A stretch of DNA of 52,525 nucleotides from Bacteroidia bacterium (GCA_019695235.1 JAIBAI010000016.1:1-52525), one strand, 5' to 3'; shown: positions 1 through 8,430, counted from the stretch's first letter. Program-made: numbers and translations. The notes: a model not told the origin generated them from the letters alone.

Positions 1-348
1 TTGTTTGTGGGCAGATGGAAGGTACGAGATACCTTAATCAGCAACAAAGATCATAAACCAGAAGATGAAAAACTGCTGACAATTCTCAGTGAGCAAAACA
101 ATGAAGCTTCATTGAAATTGATTTGGAAATATACCGGTGGGCAGTATTCTGATACTTTGGATGCCAATTTGGTGCCACTTGCCATTTCAATACCAGAACA
201 GCCTTTTGGTAATCGCAGCTTCAAGGGCTCGATTATATATATGTTTTATACTGAGAATCCAAGCCCAATGATTAGGCTTGCCTATACACTGAAGGACGCG
301 TATGGCAATTCAGTGGAGATACGTGGTGTGGGGGAGAAAATGAACTAA
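1..348 (+). CDS. Hypothetical protein, 5'-truncated (C-terminal 115 residues)
   Basis: The reading frame is open from the first base and ends with TAA at 346-348, so the true start probably lies before the window; the TTG at base 1 is only the first usable codon seen. The visible part is mixed alpha/beta with alternating hydrophobic residues. GRWKV near its start and the later strand-like segments faintly recall small lipocalin-like beta-barrels, but I do not recognise a family and assign no function. Its stop overlaps the stop of the convergent cinA gene by 4 bases, with no terminator between them. It is real coding sequence in that the frame uses ordinary codons and stays open, but its function is unknown. 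Confidence 0.55.
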   Translation: MFVGRWKVRDTLISNKDHKPEDEKLLTILSEQNNEASLKLIWKYTGGQYSDTLDANLVPLAISIPEQPFGNRSFKGSIIYMFYTENPSPMIRLAYTLKDAYGNSVEIRGVGEKMN

Positions 349-1598
349 GCTTCATTTAAAGTTTTCAAAAGCAAATGAAGCGCTGCCAGCGTGGCAACAG
401 TGATGTTGCGGTTTCTGTCGGCTCCTAAGCGAAATAGGCGCGAGCTTACCTTGCCTTCAGCGGCAACGGCTATCCAAACAGTGCCAACAGGTTTTTCCTC
501 AGAGCCGCCATCCGGCCCGGCAATACCAGTAACTGCAAGGGCAAAATCACTGCCGAAACGCGTCAAAGCACCATAGGCCATTTCTTCTGCAGTTTCACGA
601 CTCACAGCTCCAAAGCGTTTGATTGTTTCTTCATTAACACCAAGTACCGACACTTTGAGTTCATTGCTGTAAACCACAGCCCCGCCTTTGAAATAAGCTG
701 AACATCCGGGCAAGAGGGTAAGCAGATGGGCGATGCGTCCACCGGTGCAACTTTCTGCCAGCGACAGGGTTATCCCCTTTTGTAACATTGTCTGATGCAC
801 TATTTCCGGAAGCTGTGTATTGCCTTCGCCGTAGATAACTTTCGGGATAATTGCGTAAAGCTTTTGGGCCTGTTCTTCGAGTGCAGATTGAGCCATTTCA
901 GGCTCCATACCACGAATGGTAAGGCGTAAGCGTACTTCGCCCGGACTTGGCAAATATGCAAGCTTCATGCTTTGGGGCAATGCTGTTTCCCATGTTTCAA
1001 TTTTTTCTGCAAGGTCGCTTTCACCAATACCCTGTGTTAAAAATGTGCGATGAAGTACCGGCGGACTTTTAATCTTTTGTTGAAGCATAGGCAAAACCTG
1101 CCCTTGCATAAGGGTTTTCATCTCATAAGGCACCCCTGGCATGGATACGTATATATGTTGGTTCTGTTCAAACCACATGCCCGGTGCGGTACCTTTTGGG
1201 TTTACAAGACAGATACAAGTGTCAGGTACTTCTGCTTGTTTTCGGTTCAGTTCAGATACTTCTTTGCCGTAACCAGCAAAGATTTCCTCTATTTTGCTTA
1301 GCTGCTCAAGGTTCAGCACCATTTTGCCTCCAAAATAGGCGTTAAGCGTAGTTTTGGTAATATCGTCTTTGGTGGGCCCTAAGCCTCCGGTAATCAGTAT
1401 GATGCCTGCTCTTTGTTCTGCTTCTTTTATTGCCAGCAGGATTTCGTTTGCACTGTCGGGTACAGAGCTGATTTGGCGTACGTTAATGCCCTGCAGATTG
1501 AGCTGCTGCGCCATCCAGGCCGAGTTGGTATCAATTACCTGCCCTATCAGGAGTTCGTCGCCGATGGTGATGATTTCGGCATCTGTTGCTTTATACAT
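345..1598 (-). CDS. cinA: CinA-family nicotinamide mononucleotide deamidase-related protein
   Basis: At 417 residues this is the usual length of full CinA. The N-terminal half is a MoCF/MogA-like domain with GDELLIGQVIDTNSAWMA at about 14-30 and TGGLGPTKDD at 70-79. The C-terminal half is the CinA/PncC domain with LAESCTGGRIA and GIAGPDGGSEEKPVGTVWIA. Family knowledge: the C-terminal domain deamidates NMN to nicotinate mononucleotide in pyridine nucleotide salvage, and the N-terminal domain can act as an ADP-ribose pyrophosphatase. In naturally competent bacteria the protein is linked to DNA uptake, but no competence gene is adjacent here. It is the last gene of a leftward run ychF, nitronate monooxygenase, cinA, with 42 bases before it. 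Start ATG at 1596-1598. Confidence 0.93.
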   Translation of the reverse strand: MYKATDAEIITIGDELLIGQVIDTNSAWMAQQLNLQGINVRQISSVPDSANEILLAIKEAEQRAGIILITGGLGPTKDDITKTTLNAYFGGKMVLNLEQLSKIEEIFAGYGKEVSELNRKQAEVPDTCICLVNPKGTAPGMWFEQNQHIYVSMPGVPYEMKTLMQGQVLPMLQQKIKSPPVLHRTFLTQGIGESDLAEKIETWETALPQSMKLAYLPSPGEVRLRLTIRGMEPEMAQSALEEQAQKLYAIIPKVIYGEGNTQLPEIVHQTMLQKGITLSLAESCTGGRIAHLLTLLPGCSAYFKGGAVVYSNELKVSVLGVNEETIKRFGAVSRETAEEMAYGALTRFGSDFALAVTGIAGPDGGSEEKPVGTVWIAVAAEGKVSSRLFRLGADRNRNITVATLAALHLLLKTLNEA

Positions 1599-1640
1599 CT
1601 TGCAATATGGTTGGCTTAGAAAATACCCGGAGAAAACAGG

Positions 1641-2585
1641 TTAAAGCTTAATTGTACATAGCCGCTGAAGTGTTTCACGACATTCGCTGATAATTTCATG
1701 TACCAGTTCAGCTGCCGGCTTGAGTGTATTCACCATACAGCTTATTTGGCCTATCTCAAGTTCACCCTGTTCAATGTCACCTTCAAACATGCCAAGCTTT
1801 GCCCTTCCTCTTCCCAACAGTGCGTGTAGGTCTTCTTTGCTGGCACCGCGGTCTTCTGCTTCCTGCACCTGTAAGGCAAATTGGTTTTTTAAAAGTCTGA
1901 CTGGTGTTAATTGTTTGAGCGACAGTCGCGTATCGCCTTCGGCGGCATCGAGTAAACGGTTTTTAAAAGCCTGATGGGCTGATGATTCGGGCGTACCAAC
2001 AAAACGGCTTCCTATCTGAACCCCGTCGGCACCCAGGGCAAGGCAAGCAGCCATTTGTCTCCCTGTTCCAATTCCTCCGGCAGCAATCAATGGAATTTGT
2101 ACCGTATCCTTAATTAAAGGAATAAGTACCAGTGTAGTAGTTTCTTCGCGACCGTTATGGCCTCCGGCTTCAAAGCCTTCGGCCACAATTGCATCCACTC
2201 CTGCGGCCTGGGCTTTTAAAGCAAATTTGGTATTTGCGATTACATGCACCACTGTAATTCCCCGTTCTTTGAGCCAAGCAGTCCATGTAGCGGGATTTCC
2301 GGCGGAGGTAAAAACAATTTTCACACCTTCATCCACAACAGTTTGCATGTGCTGTTCAATATCCGGATAGAGCAGTGGAATATTAACCCCAAAAGGCTTG
2401 TTGGTGGCGGCTTTGCACTTGCGTATTTGTTGGCGTAAAACATCCGGGTACATTGAACCGGCGCCTAAAAGCCCAAGGCCACCGGCATTGCTCACCGCTG
2501 ACGCAAGTTCCCAACCGCTACACCAAATCATTCCGGCCTGAATGAGCGGATATTGTATGCCAAACAATGAGCTTATGCGGTTCAT
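1641..2585 (-). CDS. Nitronate monooxygenase-family flavoprotein (NPD/2-nitropropane dioxygenase fold)
   Basis: This 314-residue TIM-barrel FMN protein opens with GIQYPLIQAGMIWCSGWELA, a typical NPD-family N-terminus. The phosphate-binding segment AAGGIGTGRQMAACLALGAD and the following QIGSRFVGTPES place FMN. Family members oxidise alkyl nitronates to carbonyl compounds and nitrite. The same fold also serves as the enoyl-ACP reductase FabK, and I cannot separate the two with certainty; the GFEAGGHNGREETTTLVLIP segment (a GGH-type motif) fits either. No fatty-acid genes are adjacent, which favours the nitronate monooxygenase label. It lies 20 bases downstream of ychF on the same strand and is probably co-transcribed with it. 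Start ATG at 2583-2585. Confidence 0.85.
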   Translation of the reverse strand: MNRISSLFGIQYPLIQAGMIWCSGWELASAVSNAGGLGLLGAGSMYPDVLRQQIRKCKAATNKPFGVNIPLLYPDIEQHMQTVVDEGVKIVFTSAGNPATWTAWLKERGITVVHVIANTKFALKAQAAGVDAIVAEGFEAGGHNGREETTTLVLIPLIKDTVQIPLIAAGGIGTGRQMAACLALGADGVQIGSRFVGTPESSAHQAFKNRLLDAAEGDTRLSLKQLTPVRLLKNQFALQVQEAEDRGASKEDLHALLGRGRAKLGMFEGDIEQGELEIGQISCMVNTLKPAAELVHEIISECRETLQRLCTIKL

Positions 2586-2605
2586 AACTAATGTTTTACA
2601 TGGTA

Positions 2606-3706
2606 TTAAACATTAAAGCGGAAGTGCATAATATCACCATCCGCAACGATATATTCTTTGCCTTCTACCGCTAATTTACCCTGTTCACGGCATGCTGATT
2701 CAGAGCCAAATTTCAGAAAGTCAGCGTATTTGACCACTTCTGCGCGAATAAATCCTTTTTCAAAATCAGTATGAATCACACCGGCTGCCTGTGGAGCTTT
2801 CATGCCTTTGGTGATCGTCCATGCGCGTACTTCCTTTACGCCTGCAGTGAAATAGGTTTGCAGGTTCAATAGATGATAGGCTGATTTGATAAGTTTGTTT
2901 ACGCCCGGTTCTTCCAAACCTATTTCGGCCAAAAATGCCACTTTGTCTTCATACGATTCAAGTTGGGCGATTTCAGCTTCCATTGCCGCGGTAATAACCA
3001 GAATTTCTGCCTGTTCATTTTGTACTGCTTTACGAACAGCTTCAACATGTGCGTTGCCTGTTTTTGCGGAAGCCTCATCAACATTGCAAACATACATCAC
3101 CGGCTTATTGGTGAGCAGGTAAAGTTCGGCAGCAAATTCAATGTCTTCAGGCTTTTCAAGGCTTACAGTACGTGCCGACAATCCCTGCTCAAGGGTTTGT
3201 TTATACCGAATTAAAAGGTCATAAGCTCTTTTAGCATCTTTATCGCCTGCTTTGGCTTGTTTCTCTACCTTTTGAATCCGCTTTTCAACTGTGTCAAGGT
3301 CTTTCAATTGCAGCTCCAAATCAATAACTTCTTTGTCACGTACCGGGTTCACCTGCCCATCAACGTGCACTACATTAGGGTCGTCAAAACAACGTAATAC
3401 GTGCAAAATGGCATCACATTCACGTATGTTTCCCAGAAATTGGTTGCCCAGACCTTCACCCTTACTGGCTCCTTTTACCAGGCCTGCGATATCTACTATT
3501 TCTACCGTGGTAGGTACGATACGTTCAGGGTTTACCAAACGCGACAATTCAGTAAGGCGCTCATCAGGTACAGTGATTACCCCTACATTGGGCTCAATGG
3601 TACAGAATGGAAAGTTTGCTGCCTGCGCTTTTGCGTTGCTTAAACAATTGAATAGGGTTGACTTGCCAACATTTGGAAGTCCTACGATACCGCACTTTAA
3701 TGCCAT
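2606..3706 (-). CDS. ychF: Redox-regulated ATPase YchF (Obg-family, OLA1-like)
   Basis: The 366-residue length is normal for YchF. The P-loop GLPNVGKST is at residues 9-17, switch II DIAGLVKGASKGEGLGNQF follows, and the base-specificity motif reads NVDE, the NxxE form that makes YchF prefer ATP over GTP. A coiled-coil insertion (EKRIQKVEKQAKAGDKDAK) and a C-terminal TGS-like domain (TWTITKGMKAPQAAGVIHTD with an A in place of the first T, then FIRAEVV) complete the family order. YchF binds ribosomes and is involved in translation and oxidative stress responses. It is the first gene of the leftward run with nitronate monooxygenase and cinA; a TATCTTTG -7 element lies 18 bases before the start ATG at 3704-3706. 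Confidence 0.97.
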   Translation of the reverse strand: MALKCGIVGLPNVGKSTLFNCLSNAKAQAANFPFCTIEPNVGVITVPDERLTELSRLVNPERIVPTTVEIVDIAGLVKGASKGEGLGNQFLGNIRECDAILHVLRCFDDPNVVHVDGQVNPVRDKEVIDLELQLKDLDTVEKRIQKVEKQAKAGDKDAKRAYDLLIRYKQTLEQGLSARTVSLEKPEDIEFAAELYLLTNKPVMYVCNVDEASAKTGNAHVEAVRKAVQNEQAEILVITAAMEAEIAQLESYEDKVAFLAEIGLEEPGVNKLIKSAYHLLNLQTYFTAGVKEVRAWTITKGMKAPQAAGVIHTDFEKGFIRAEVVKYADFLKFGSESACREQGKLAVEGKEYIVADGDIMHFRFNV

Positions 3707-3723
3707 AATTCTTAAAATGGGCG

Positions 3724-3731
3724 CAAAGATA
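3724..3731 (-). promoter_or_regulatory. -7 promoter element TATCTTTG for ychF
   Basis: On the minus strand this reads TATCTTTG, an exact TAnnTTTG match. By the spacing seen at the SRP RNA gene, transcription would start near 3719, giving a leader of about 13 bases. I see no clear -33 TTTG at the expected distance. Confidence 0.55.
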
Positions 3732-3832
3732 GAGTTTTAAAGAAAGAACCCTGATTGAATGTTCAATTAGATACTTATCAGCGTATTTTATGCTTTGAAT
3801 TATTTTGTTCCGGAATTCAATCTCATTGTTTG

Positions 3833-3840
3833 TATTTTTG
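3833..3840 (+). promoter_or_regulatory. -7 promoter element TATTTTTG for the DUF4256 gene
   Basis: TATTTTTG matches TAnnTTTG exactly, with a TTTG at 3804-3807, 25 bases upstream, which is longer than the usual 17-23. Predicted transcription start near 3845, about 50 bases before the ATG. Confidence 0.5.
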
Positions 3841-3894
3841 AATCAGAAATAGCATTCTGCAAGCTGAAAACCGGGTTGTGGCTAAATAATATAT

Positions 3895-4464
3895 ATGAAA
3901 GAAAAATTGAATCATGCATCTATCGAAGCCTTGGTAGAACTATTAAAGGCAAGGTTTATCAAAAGCAAACACCTTCAGGATCAGCTAAAATGGCCAGAGG
4001 TGCATGCAAAACTTGAAAAAGCAAGAACTGAGAATGAGCAAGGTATCAGAACACTACTTGCAATGGAACAAAGTGGTGGAGAGCCGGCACTGGTAAAATA
4101 CGACAAAGAAAAAGATAAACTTGTCTTTTATGATTGTGTTCCTGAAAGTCCGGCAGGACGAAGAAGCCTTTGTTATGATTGGGATGCGCTTGAAGCAAGA
4201 AAGGAGCATAAGCCAGCGCACAGTGCCGAAGGAATGGCAGAAGAAATGGGTGCTGAATTACTCAATGAAGAGCAGTACCGCTTTTTACAAAGCCTTGGAA
4301 AGTTTGATACAAAAACTTCTTCCTGGTTAAAAACGCCAGCATCCGTTCGCAAGTTAGGTGGAGCTATTTTTGGCGACTTCCGCTACGGGCAGGTATTTGT
4401 TTACCACAATGGTGCCCAGTCGTATTATGCTGCGAGGGGCTTCAGGGTTTCAGTTGAGATTTAA
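3895..4464 (+). CDS. DUF4256 domain-containing protein
   Basis: This 189-residue soluble protein has no signal peptide or membrane segment. It matches what I know of DUF4256 proteins: an N-terminal helix pair (KEKLNHASIEALVELLKARF, LEKARTENEQGIRTLLAMEQ), then GGEPALV, an SPAGRRSLCYD segment, a central EQYRFLQSLGKFDTKTSSWL and the C-terminal VRKLGGAIFGDFRYGQVFVY. The KFDTKTSSWLKTP and GRRSLCYD blocks are the strongest family marks. No biochemical role is known to me for the family. The gene stands alone on the plus strand between leftward ychF and the convergent cytochrome c peroxidase gene, whose stop is 8 bases away. Start ATG at 3895. Confidence 0.85.
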   Translation: MKEKLNHASIEALVELLKARFIKSKHLQDQLKWPEVHAKLEKARTENEQGIRTLLAMEQSGGEPALVKYDKEKDKLVFYDCVPESPAGRRSLCYDWDALEARKEHKPAHSAEGMAEEMGAELLNEEQYRFLQSLGKFDTKTSSWLKTPASVRKLGGAIFGDFRYGQVFVYHNGAQSYYAARGFRVSVEI

Positions 4465-4472
4465 GCTTTAGG

Positions 4473-5528
4473 CTATTTTGGCATTTCTGGAATGATGAGG
4501 GCATCTTTAGGCACATCGGCGGTAAGGGCATGCAAAAACGCTTTAATTTCACTCACGTCGCCATCATTCAGGTCTTTGTTCAGCTGAAGTTTCCCCATAA
4601 TTTGAATTGCTTGACCCAAATCAGCAACGCTACCGTCGTGGAAGTAGGGTGCTGTTTTACCTATATTGAGTAAAGACGGAACTTTAAAGATGAATTTATC
4701 ACTTTCTTTTTTCGATACATCCATCTTTCCAAGGTCTTCTGTTTTACTTCCTGTGAATGATTTGTATTCCTGTCCGATAAGCGGAAATTTCTGGAACATA
4801 TTTCCTCCGACGGTGGCGCTGATATGGCACGTTATACATCCTACTTCAATGAATTTTTTTAGCCCTGCCTTTTCTTCTGCGTTCAGAGCGTTTGCGTCAC
4901 CTGCAAGGTATTGGTGAAACTTGCCGGGGGTAGATAATGTACGTTCAAATGCTCCGATTGCGGTTTTCAGATTTTCATAAGTAATTGGGTCTTTTGCATC
5001 CGGAAATGCTTGTGCAAAGAGCGTTTTATAGCCCTGAATACTTTTTAAACGGTCAACAACAAAATTTTCAGAGGGCATGTTCATCTCCACGGGGTTCAGG
5101 ATGGGCATTCCGGCCTGTTCTTCAACATGCTGCGCTCTTCCGTCCCAGAACTGAGCAAAATGAAATGCTGCATTGTAGACTGTTGGTGAGTTTCTGGCAC
5201 CGGTTTTGCCCAAATCACCTTCGCTAACCGGCTTGTTATCAACGCCGTAGGTGGCAAGATTATGGCAGGTATTACAGCTTTGGGTATTGTTTTTTGAAAG
5301 TCTTACATCATGAAACAGGGTACGTCCTAACAAGATTTTTGCCTGTTGATCTGCCCCGGGTTCTTCTGCCGGAAGTACCTGAAAATACGTTTGTGCCTCA
5401 CTCATAAGCGTATCCTTTGCCTCGGGTTGTTCTACTACTTTTGAACCATTTCCGTCACAGGATGTTATAAAGTACGCCATCCCAACGAAAGCGCTAAACA
5501 GACTCAATTTTACGTAATGAAATTTCAT
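4473..5528 (-). CDS. Di-haem cytochrome c peroxidase (CcpA/MauG family), lipoprotein
   Basis: I start this at the ATG at 5526-5528 rather than an in-frame TTG 54 bases upstream, because the ATG begins a clean lipoprotein signal ending in FITSC (Cys24). The 351-residue protein carries two haem c sites, CNTCH at 85-89 and CITCH at 231-235, plus the WDGRA segment (128-132) typical of bacterial di-haem peroxidases. Family members reduce hydrogen peroxide to water in the periplasm using electrons from small cytochromes; here the lipobox suggests anchoring to a membrane. The N-terminal haem would be the peroxidatic one and the C-terminal the electron-accepting one. It is divergent from the DUF488 gene, with a small dyad between them at 5592-5611. 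MauG-type oxidase activity cannot be excluded. Confidence 0.92.
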   Translation of the reverse strand: MKFHYVKLSLFSAFVGMAYFITSCDGNGSKVVEQPEAKDTLMSEAQTYFQVLPAEEPGADQQAKILLGRTLFHDVRLSKNNTQSCNTCHNLATYGVDNKPVSEGDLGKTGARNSPTVYNAAFHFAQFWDGRAQHVEEQAGMPILNPVEMNMPSENFVVDRLKSIQGYKTLFAQAFPDAKDPITYENLKTAIGAFERTLSTPGKFHQYLAGDANALNAEEKAGLKKFIEVGCITCHISATVGGNMFQKFPLIGQEYKSFTGSKTEDLGKMDVSKKESDKFIFKVPSLLNIGKTAPYFHDGSVADLGQAIQIMGKLQLNKDLNDGDVSEIKAFLHALTADVPKDALIIPEMPK

Positions 5529-5591
5529 ACAATGCAATTTTGGGTCGAAGATAAAGATTTCGTTACTGACAATAAAACGCAAAGCGACAAT

Positions 5592-5611
5592 ACCTTGTAA
5601 GGTGGCAAGGT
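5592..5611. repeat. Dyad ACCTTG-N8-CAAGGT between divergent genes
   Basis: ACCTTG at 5592-5597 is mirrored by CAAGGT at 5606-5611, and an extra AAGGT at 5599-5603 gives a second shorter dyad with the left arm. It sits 64 bases upstream of the peroxidase start and 29 bases upstream of the DUF488 start. It may be an operator for either gene; there is no direct evidence of function. Confidence 0.35.
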
Positions 5612-5640
5612 GTATGTTAAGTATTAAATTTTGAAATGCA

Positions 5641-5997
5641 ATGAGAACGATTCAAATAAAACGGGCTTATGCAGCGCCAGAGGATTCAGATGGTTACCGG
5701 ATGCTGGTAGATCGCCTTTGGCCGAGGGGCTTAAAGAAAGAATTTGCCCGCTTAGATGAGTGGAACAAAGCGGTAACGCCTTCAATTGATTTGCGAAAAT
5801 GGTTTGGGCATAAACCAGAAAATTTCGAAAGGTTTGCTGAATTATACCGTGCCGAACTGGCTACGAAATTGCCTGAATTGCACAGGGTGAGAGGCTTAAG
5901 CAAAAAGCAAACACTTACGCTTGTTTACGCAGCCAAAGACGAAAACATCAATCACGCAAGGATTTTGCGGGATGTGTTGATAAACCTTAAGGATTAA
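5641..5997 (+). CDS. DUF488 family protein (YeaO-like)
   Basis: The 118-residue protein begins MRTIQIKRAYAAPEDSDGYR and has the hallmark VDRLWPRGLKKE block at about 23-34, then DLRKWFGHKPENFERFAELY and a C-terminal LTLVYAAKDENINHA-type segment. These are the standard marks of the DUF488/YeaO family (COG3189), small soluble proteins of unknown activity. No signal peptide is present. Its last 11 bases overlap the 3' end of convergent aguA. It is divergent from the cytochrome c peroxidase gene; the short intergenic dyad may regulate one or both. Start ATG at 5641. Confidence 0.9.
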   Translation: MRTIQIKRAYAAPEDSDGYRMLVDRLWPRGLKKEFARLDEWNKAVTPSIDLRKWFGHKPENFERFAELYRAELATKLPELHRVRGLSKKQTLTLVYAAKDENINHARILRDVLINLKD

Positions 5998-7057
5998 GGG
6001 AGGCAGGCGTTACCGGCTCCTGCTGACTCAGGCAGTGAAAGCTTCCAAGACCCCAAATAAGGTCGGTTGAATCAATAGGTACAATTGTTCTGTCAGGGAA
6101 GCAATCCTGGATTATCCGAAGTGCAATTTCATCGTTTTTACATCTGAATACCGGAACGATTACCGATTGATTGGCAATATAGAAATTTGCATACGATGCA
6201 GGCAGGCGTTGGTCTTCCCAAATAACAGGGTCGGGCATAGGCATTTCTACAATATCGGGCTGACTACCATTAAGCAGGCGCATGCTTTTTAATTCTTTCA
6301 GGTTTGTTTGTAGCAGCGGGTAATTTTCATCGCTTTTACGGGTTTCAATTACTGTGAGCAGTGTATGTTCATTTACAAATCGCACAGTATCGTCAATATG
6401 CCCGTCGGTATCGTCGCCCACAATACCTTCACTTACCCAGAGTACCTGTTCGATACCGTAATAATCACTGAGGTATTGTTCTATCTGTTCTTGTGTTAAA
6501 TGAGGATTCCTGTTGGGGTTGAGCAGGCAGGAACGGGAAGTAAGGAGGGTTCCTTTGCCGTTAAATTCAACGGAGCCCCCTTCCATCACAATACCCGGAT
6601 GAAAAACAGGTAGTTGAAACCGCTTGGCGATAAGGGTAGGGATTACATCGTCAAGGTCGTAAGGAGGATATTTGTCTCCCCAGGCATTATAGCCCCAGTC
6701 AACAATTACCTTTGAATCTTTTGCAGCCGGGTTTGTAAGAAAAGCAGGTCCATGGTCACGACACCAGGCATCATTGGTGGGGTGAAGGTAGAACTCAACC
6801 TGTTCGGGTGCTACGCCGTTTTGGCCTAAAATCAGGCTTGCATCCTTGCGCATTTGTTCGTTGTTAACGTTGATACGCACCTTTTCGCCTTTTAATAATT
6901 CAGCAATGAAGCGGGCATAAGCGGGATAAATGGCTGCAATTTTTCCGGGCCAGGAAGCTTCTTTATGAGGCCATGAAAGCCAGGTAGCTTCATGCGGGGC
7001 AAATTCTGCCGGAAAGGTGTACCCTAACTCACGGGGTACCGATCTTTCAGTTTTCAT
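5987..7057 (-). CDS. aguA: Agmatine deiminase
   Basis: The 356-residue protein has the peptidyl-arginine deiminase fold of agmatine iminohydrolases: FAPHEATWLSWPHKEASWPG near the N-terminus, NDAWCRDHGPAFL (substrate-binding acidic residues), GNGVEF-like MEGGSVEFNGKGT, GDDTDGHIDD with the catalytic His and Asp, and the catalytic cysteine Cys342 in GLGSFHCLSQQEP. It converts agmatine to N-carbamoylputrescine and ammonia. Its start overlaps the 3' end of aguB by 11 bases, so the two enzymes of the pathway are translationally coupled and together give putrescine. No arginine decarboxylase is in the window, so the agmatine source lies elsewhere. Start ATG at 7055-7057. Confidence 0.95.
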   Translation of the reverse strand: MKTERSVPRELGYTFPAEFAPHEATWLSWPHKEASWPGKIAAIYPAYARFIAELLKGEKVRINVNNEQMRKDASLILGQNGVAPEQVEFYLHPTNDAWCRDHGPAFLTNPAAKDSKVIVDWGYNAWGDKYPPYDLDDVIPTLIAKRFQLPVFHPGIVMEGGSVEFNGKGTLLTSRSCLLNPNRNPHLTQEQIEQYLSDYYGIEQVLWVSEGIVGDDTDGHIDDTVRFVNEHTLLTVIETRKSDENYPLLQTNLKELKSMRLLNGSQPDIVEMPMPDPVIWEDQRLPASYANFYIANQSVIVPVFRCKNDEIALRIIQDCFPDRTIVPIDSTDLIWGLGSFHCLSQQEPVTPASLNP

Positions 7058-7922
7058 CTAAAAAGCGCTTGGTAATAGGCTGATAGGAGTCAATACGCCG
7101 GTCGCGCAGGAATGGCCAATGTGTGCGGTAAAACCCGCTTTGGGCAGTATCAATTTCAATGATAGCTACTTCTTCCTGGTCATGGCTTGCCTGAAAAATC
7201 ACGCTACCCATGGGGTTTGCCACAAAAGAGCCCCCCCAGAATTGCATGGCACCATTTTGCTCAAAGCCAACGCGGTTAACGCTTACAACAGGTATTCCAT
7301 TTGCCACAGCATGGCTGCGCTGGATGGTTTGCCAGGCATTGTATTGCTCAGTGTTGGTAGCCTGGTCTTGGCTGGTGGCCCAACCAATAGCAGTTGGGTA
7401 GAACAATATTTCGGCTCCCATCAGTGAGGTGATACGTGCGGCTTCGGGATACCACTGGTCCCAGCAAATCAGCACGCCAAGTTTACCGTAACGGGTACTA
7501 AAAACTTTGTACCCCAAGTCACCTGGTGTGAAGTAGAACTTCTCATAATAAGCCGGGTCGTCGGGGATGTGCATCTTCCGGTAACGACCGAGATAGGTTC
7601 CGTCGGCATCCAAAACGGCAACAGTGTTATGGTACAGACCTTCGGCCCGTTTCTCAAACAATGAAGCAATGATAACCACCTTTAGTTCAGCTGCGAGGGC
7701 AGACAACAGATCTGTCGAAGGGCCGGGTACTGGTTCGGCGAGGTTGAAGTGCTTATAGTCTTCAGTATCACAGAAATACAATGATCTGAAAAGTTCCTGT
7801 AGACAGATAATCTGAGCGCCACCTGCTGCGGCCTCTCTTATCCGGCTAATAGCCTTGTTCATGTTTTCAGATGGGTTGTCACTGCAACTCATCTGCACCA
7901 GGCCTGTTTTGATGATTGCCAT
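7047..7922 (-). CDS. aguB: N-carbamoylputrescine amidase
   Basis: This 291-residue nitrilase-superfamily enzyme shows the complete catalytic triad: Glu43 in LQELF, Lys116 in YRKMHIPDD, and Cys153 in LICWDQWYPE. The IPDDPAYYEKFYFTPGD block is characteristic of N-carbamoylputrescine amidases rather than of general nitrilases. It hydrolyses N-carbamoylputrescine to putrescine, carbon dioxide and ammonia in the cytoplasm. It is the middle gene of a leftward operon: a small membrane protein gene ends 12 bases upstream and aguA overlaps its 3' end. Length and ends are normal. Start ATG at 7920-7922. Confidence 0.96.
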   Translation of the reverse strand: MAIIKTGLVQMSCSDNPSENMNKAISRIREAAAGGAQIICLQELFRSLYFCDTEDYKHFNLAEPVPGPSTDLLSALAAELKVVIIASLFEKRAEGLYHNTVAVLDADGTYLGRYRKMHIPDDPAYYEKFYFTPGDLGYKVFSTRYGKLGVLICWDQWYPEAARITSLMGAEILFYPTAIGWATSQDQATNTEQYNAWQTIQRSHAVANGIPVVSVNRVGFEQNGAMQFWGGSFVANPMGSVIFQASHDQEEVAIIEIDTAQSGFYRTHWPFLRDRRIDSYQPITKRFLDEN

Positions 7923-7934
7923 TTTTGCAGGAAA

Positions 7935-8372
7935 TTAACGGAGGAAGCTCCAGCTTGGAATACGGCTAAGAATCAGTACCAAAGCGATGGTAGTGTATAT
8001 CGCCATTGTTTTGTGCTTGCGAATAGCAATTTTCGCCTTTTTTGCTTTACTGTAACCGATTTGAACCAGTGTTACTGCAATAATGGCCACCAAAGGGTGT
8101 TCCATTACAATTTTACGTAGTTCGGCGTTTTTCATAGCGGCTCCAAAATCGTCAAGGGCAAGTTGTACCATTGGGCTTACAAAATAGAGTATCAGGCCCA
8201 GCAGTAATTGAAGGTGCACAAGGCCCAGCATTGAGACGCCCAGTGTTTTGTCTGATTTACGGTATTCGCGATTGGTAAAAAATCCTGACCAGCTTAAGAC
8301 CACGACAACTAACATTAATGGGAGTACAATCCATCGAATCAGGTTGTGGGTGTTTGCTAAAAACTCATACAT
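7935..8372 (-). CDS. Small polytopic membrane protein, cytochrome b561-like
   Basis: I start at the ATG at 8370-8372 (145 residues), since the extra upstream codons overlap the predicted promoter. The protein has four hydrophobic segments: HNLIRWIVLPLMLVVVVLSW, LGLVHLQLLLGLILYFVSPM, HPLVAIIAVTLVQIGY and TMAIYTTIALVLILS. A histidine sits in or near three of them (HNLIRW, VHLQLLLG, EHPLVA), which is the pattern that leads such Bacteroidota proteins to be labelled cytochrome b-like; haem binding is not shown. It is the first gene of the operon with aguB and aguA, so a link with polyamine metabolism is possible but unproved. The TACCTTTG element at 8397-8404 gives a leader of about 20 bases. Confidence 0.75.
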   Translation of the reverse strand: MYEFLANTHNLIRWIVLPLMLVVVVLSWSGFFTNREYRKSDKTLGVSMLGLVHLQLLLGLILYFVSPMVQLALDDFGAAMKNAELRKIVMEHPLVAIIAVTLVQIGYSKAKKAKIAIRKHKTMAIYTTIALVLILSRIPSWSFLR

Positions 8373-8396
8373 ATTCAAAAAGTCTAAAAACGGCTG

Positions 8397-8430
8397 CAAA
8401 GGTACACTCCCTGACGGATATAAAAACAAG
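8397..8430 (-). promoter_or_regulatory. Promoter of the membrane protein-aguB-aguA operon
   Basis: On the minus strand TACCTTTG (8397-8404) matches TAnnTTTG, and CTTG (8427-8430) lies 22 bases upstream as a -33 candidate. Predicted start near 8392, 20 bases before the ATG. Confidence 0.6.

Noticed and set aside
1641-2585. FabK-type enoyl-ACP reductase
   Set aside because: Possible by fold, but there is no fatty-acid gene context; I kept the broader nitronate monooxygenase-family name.
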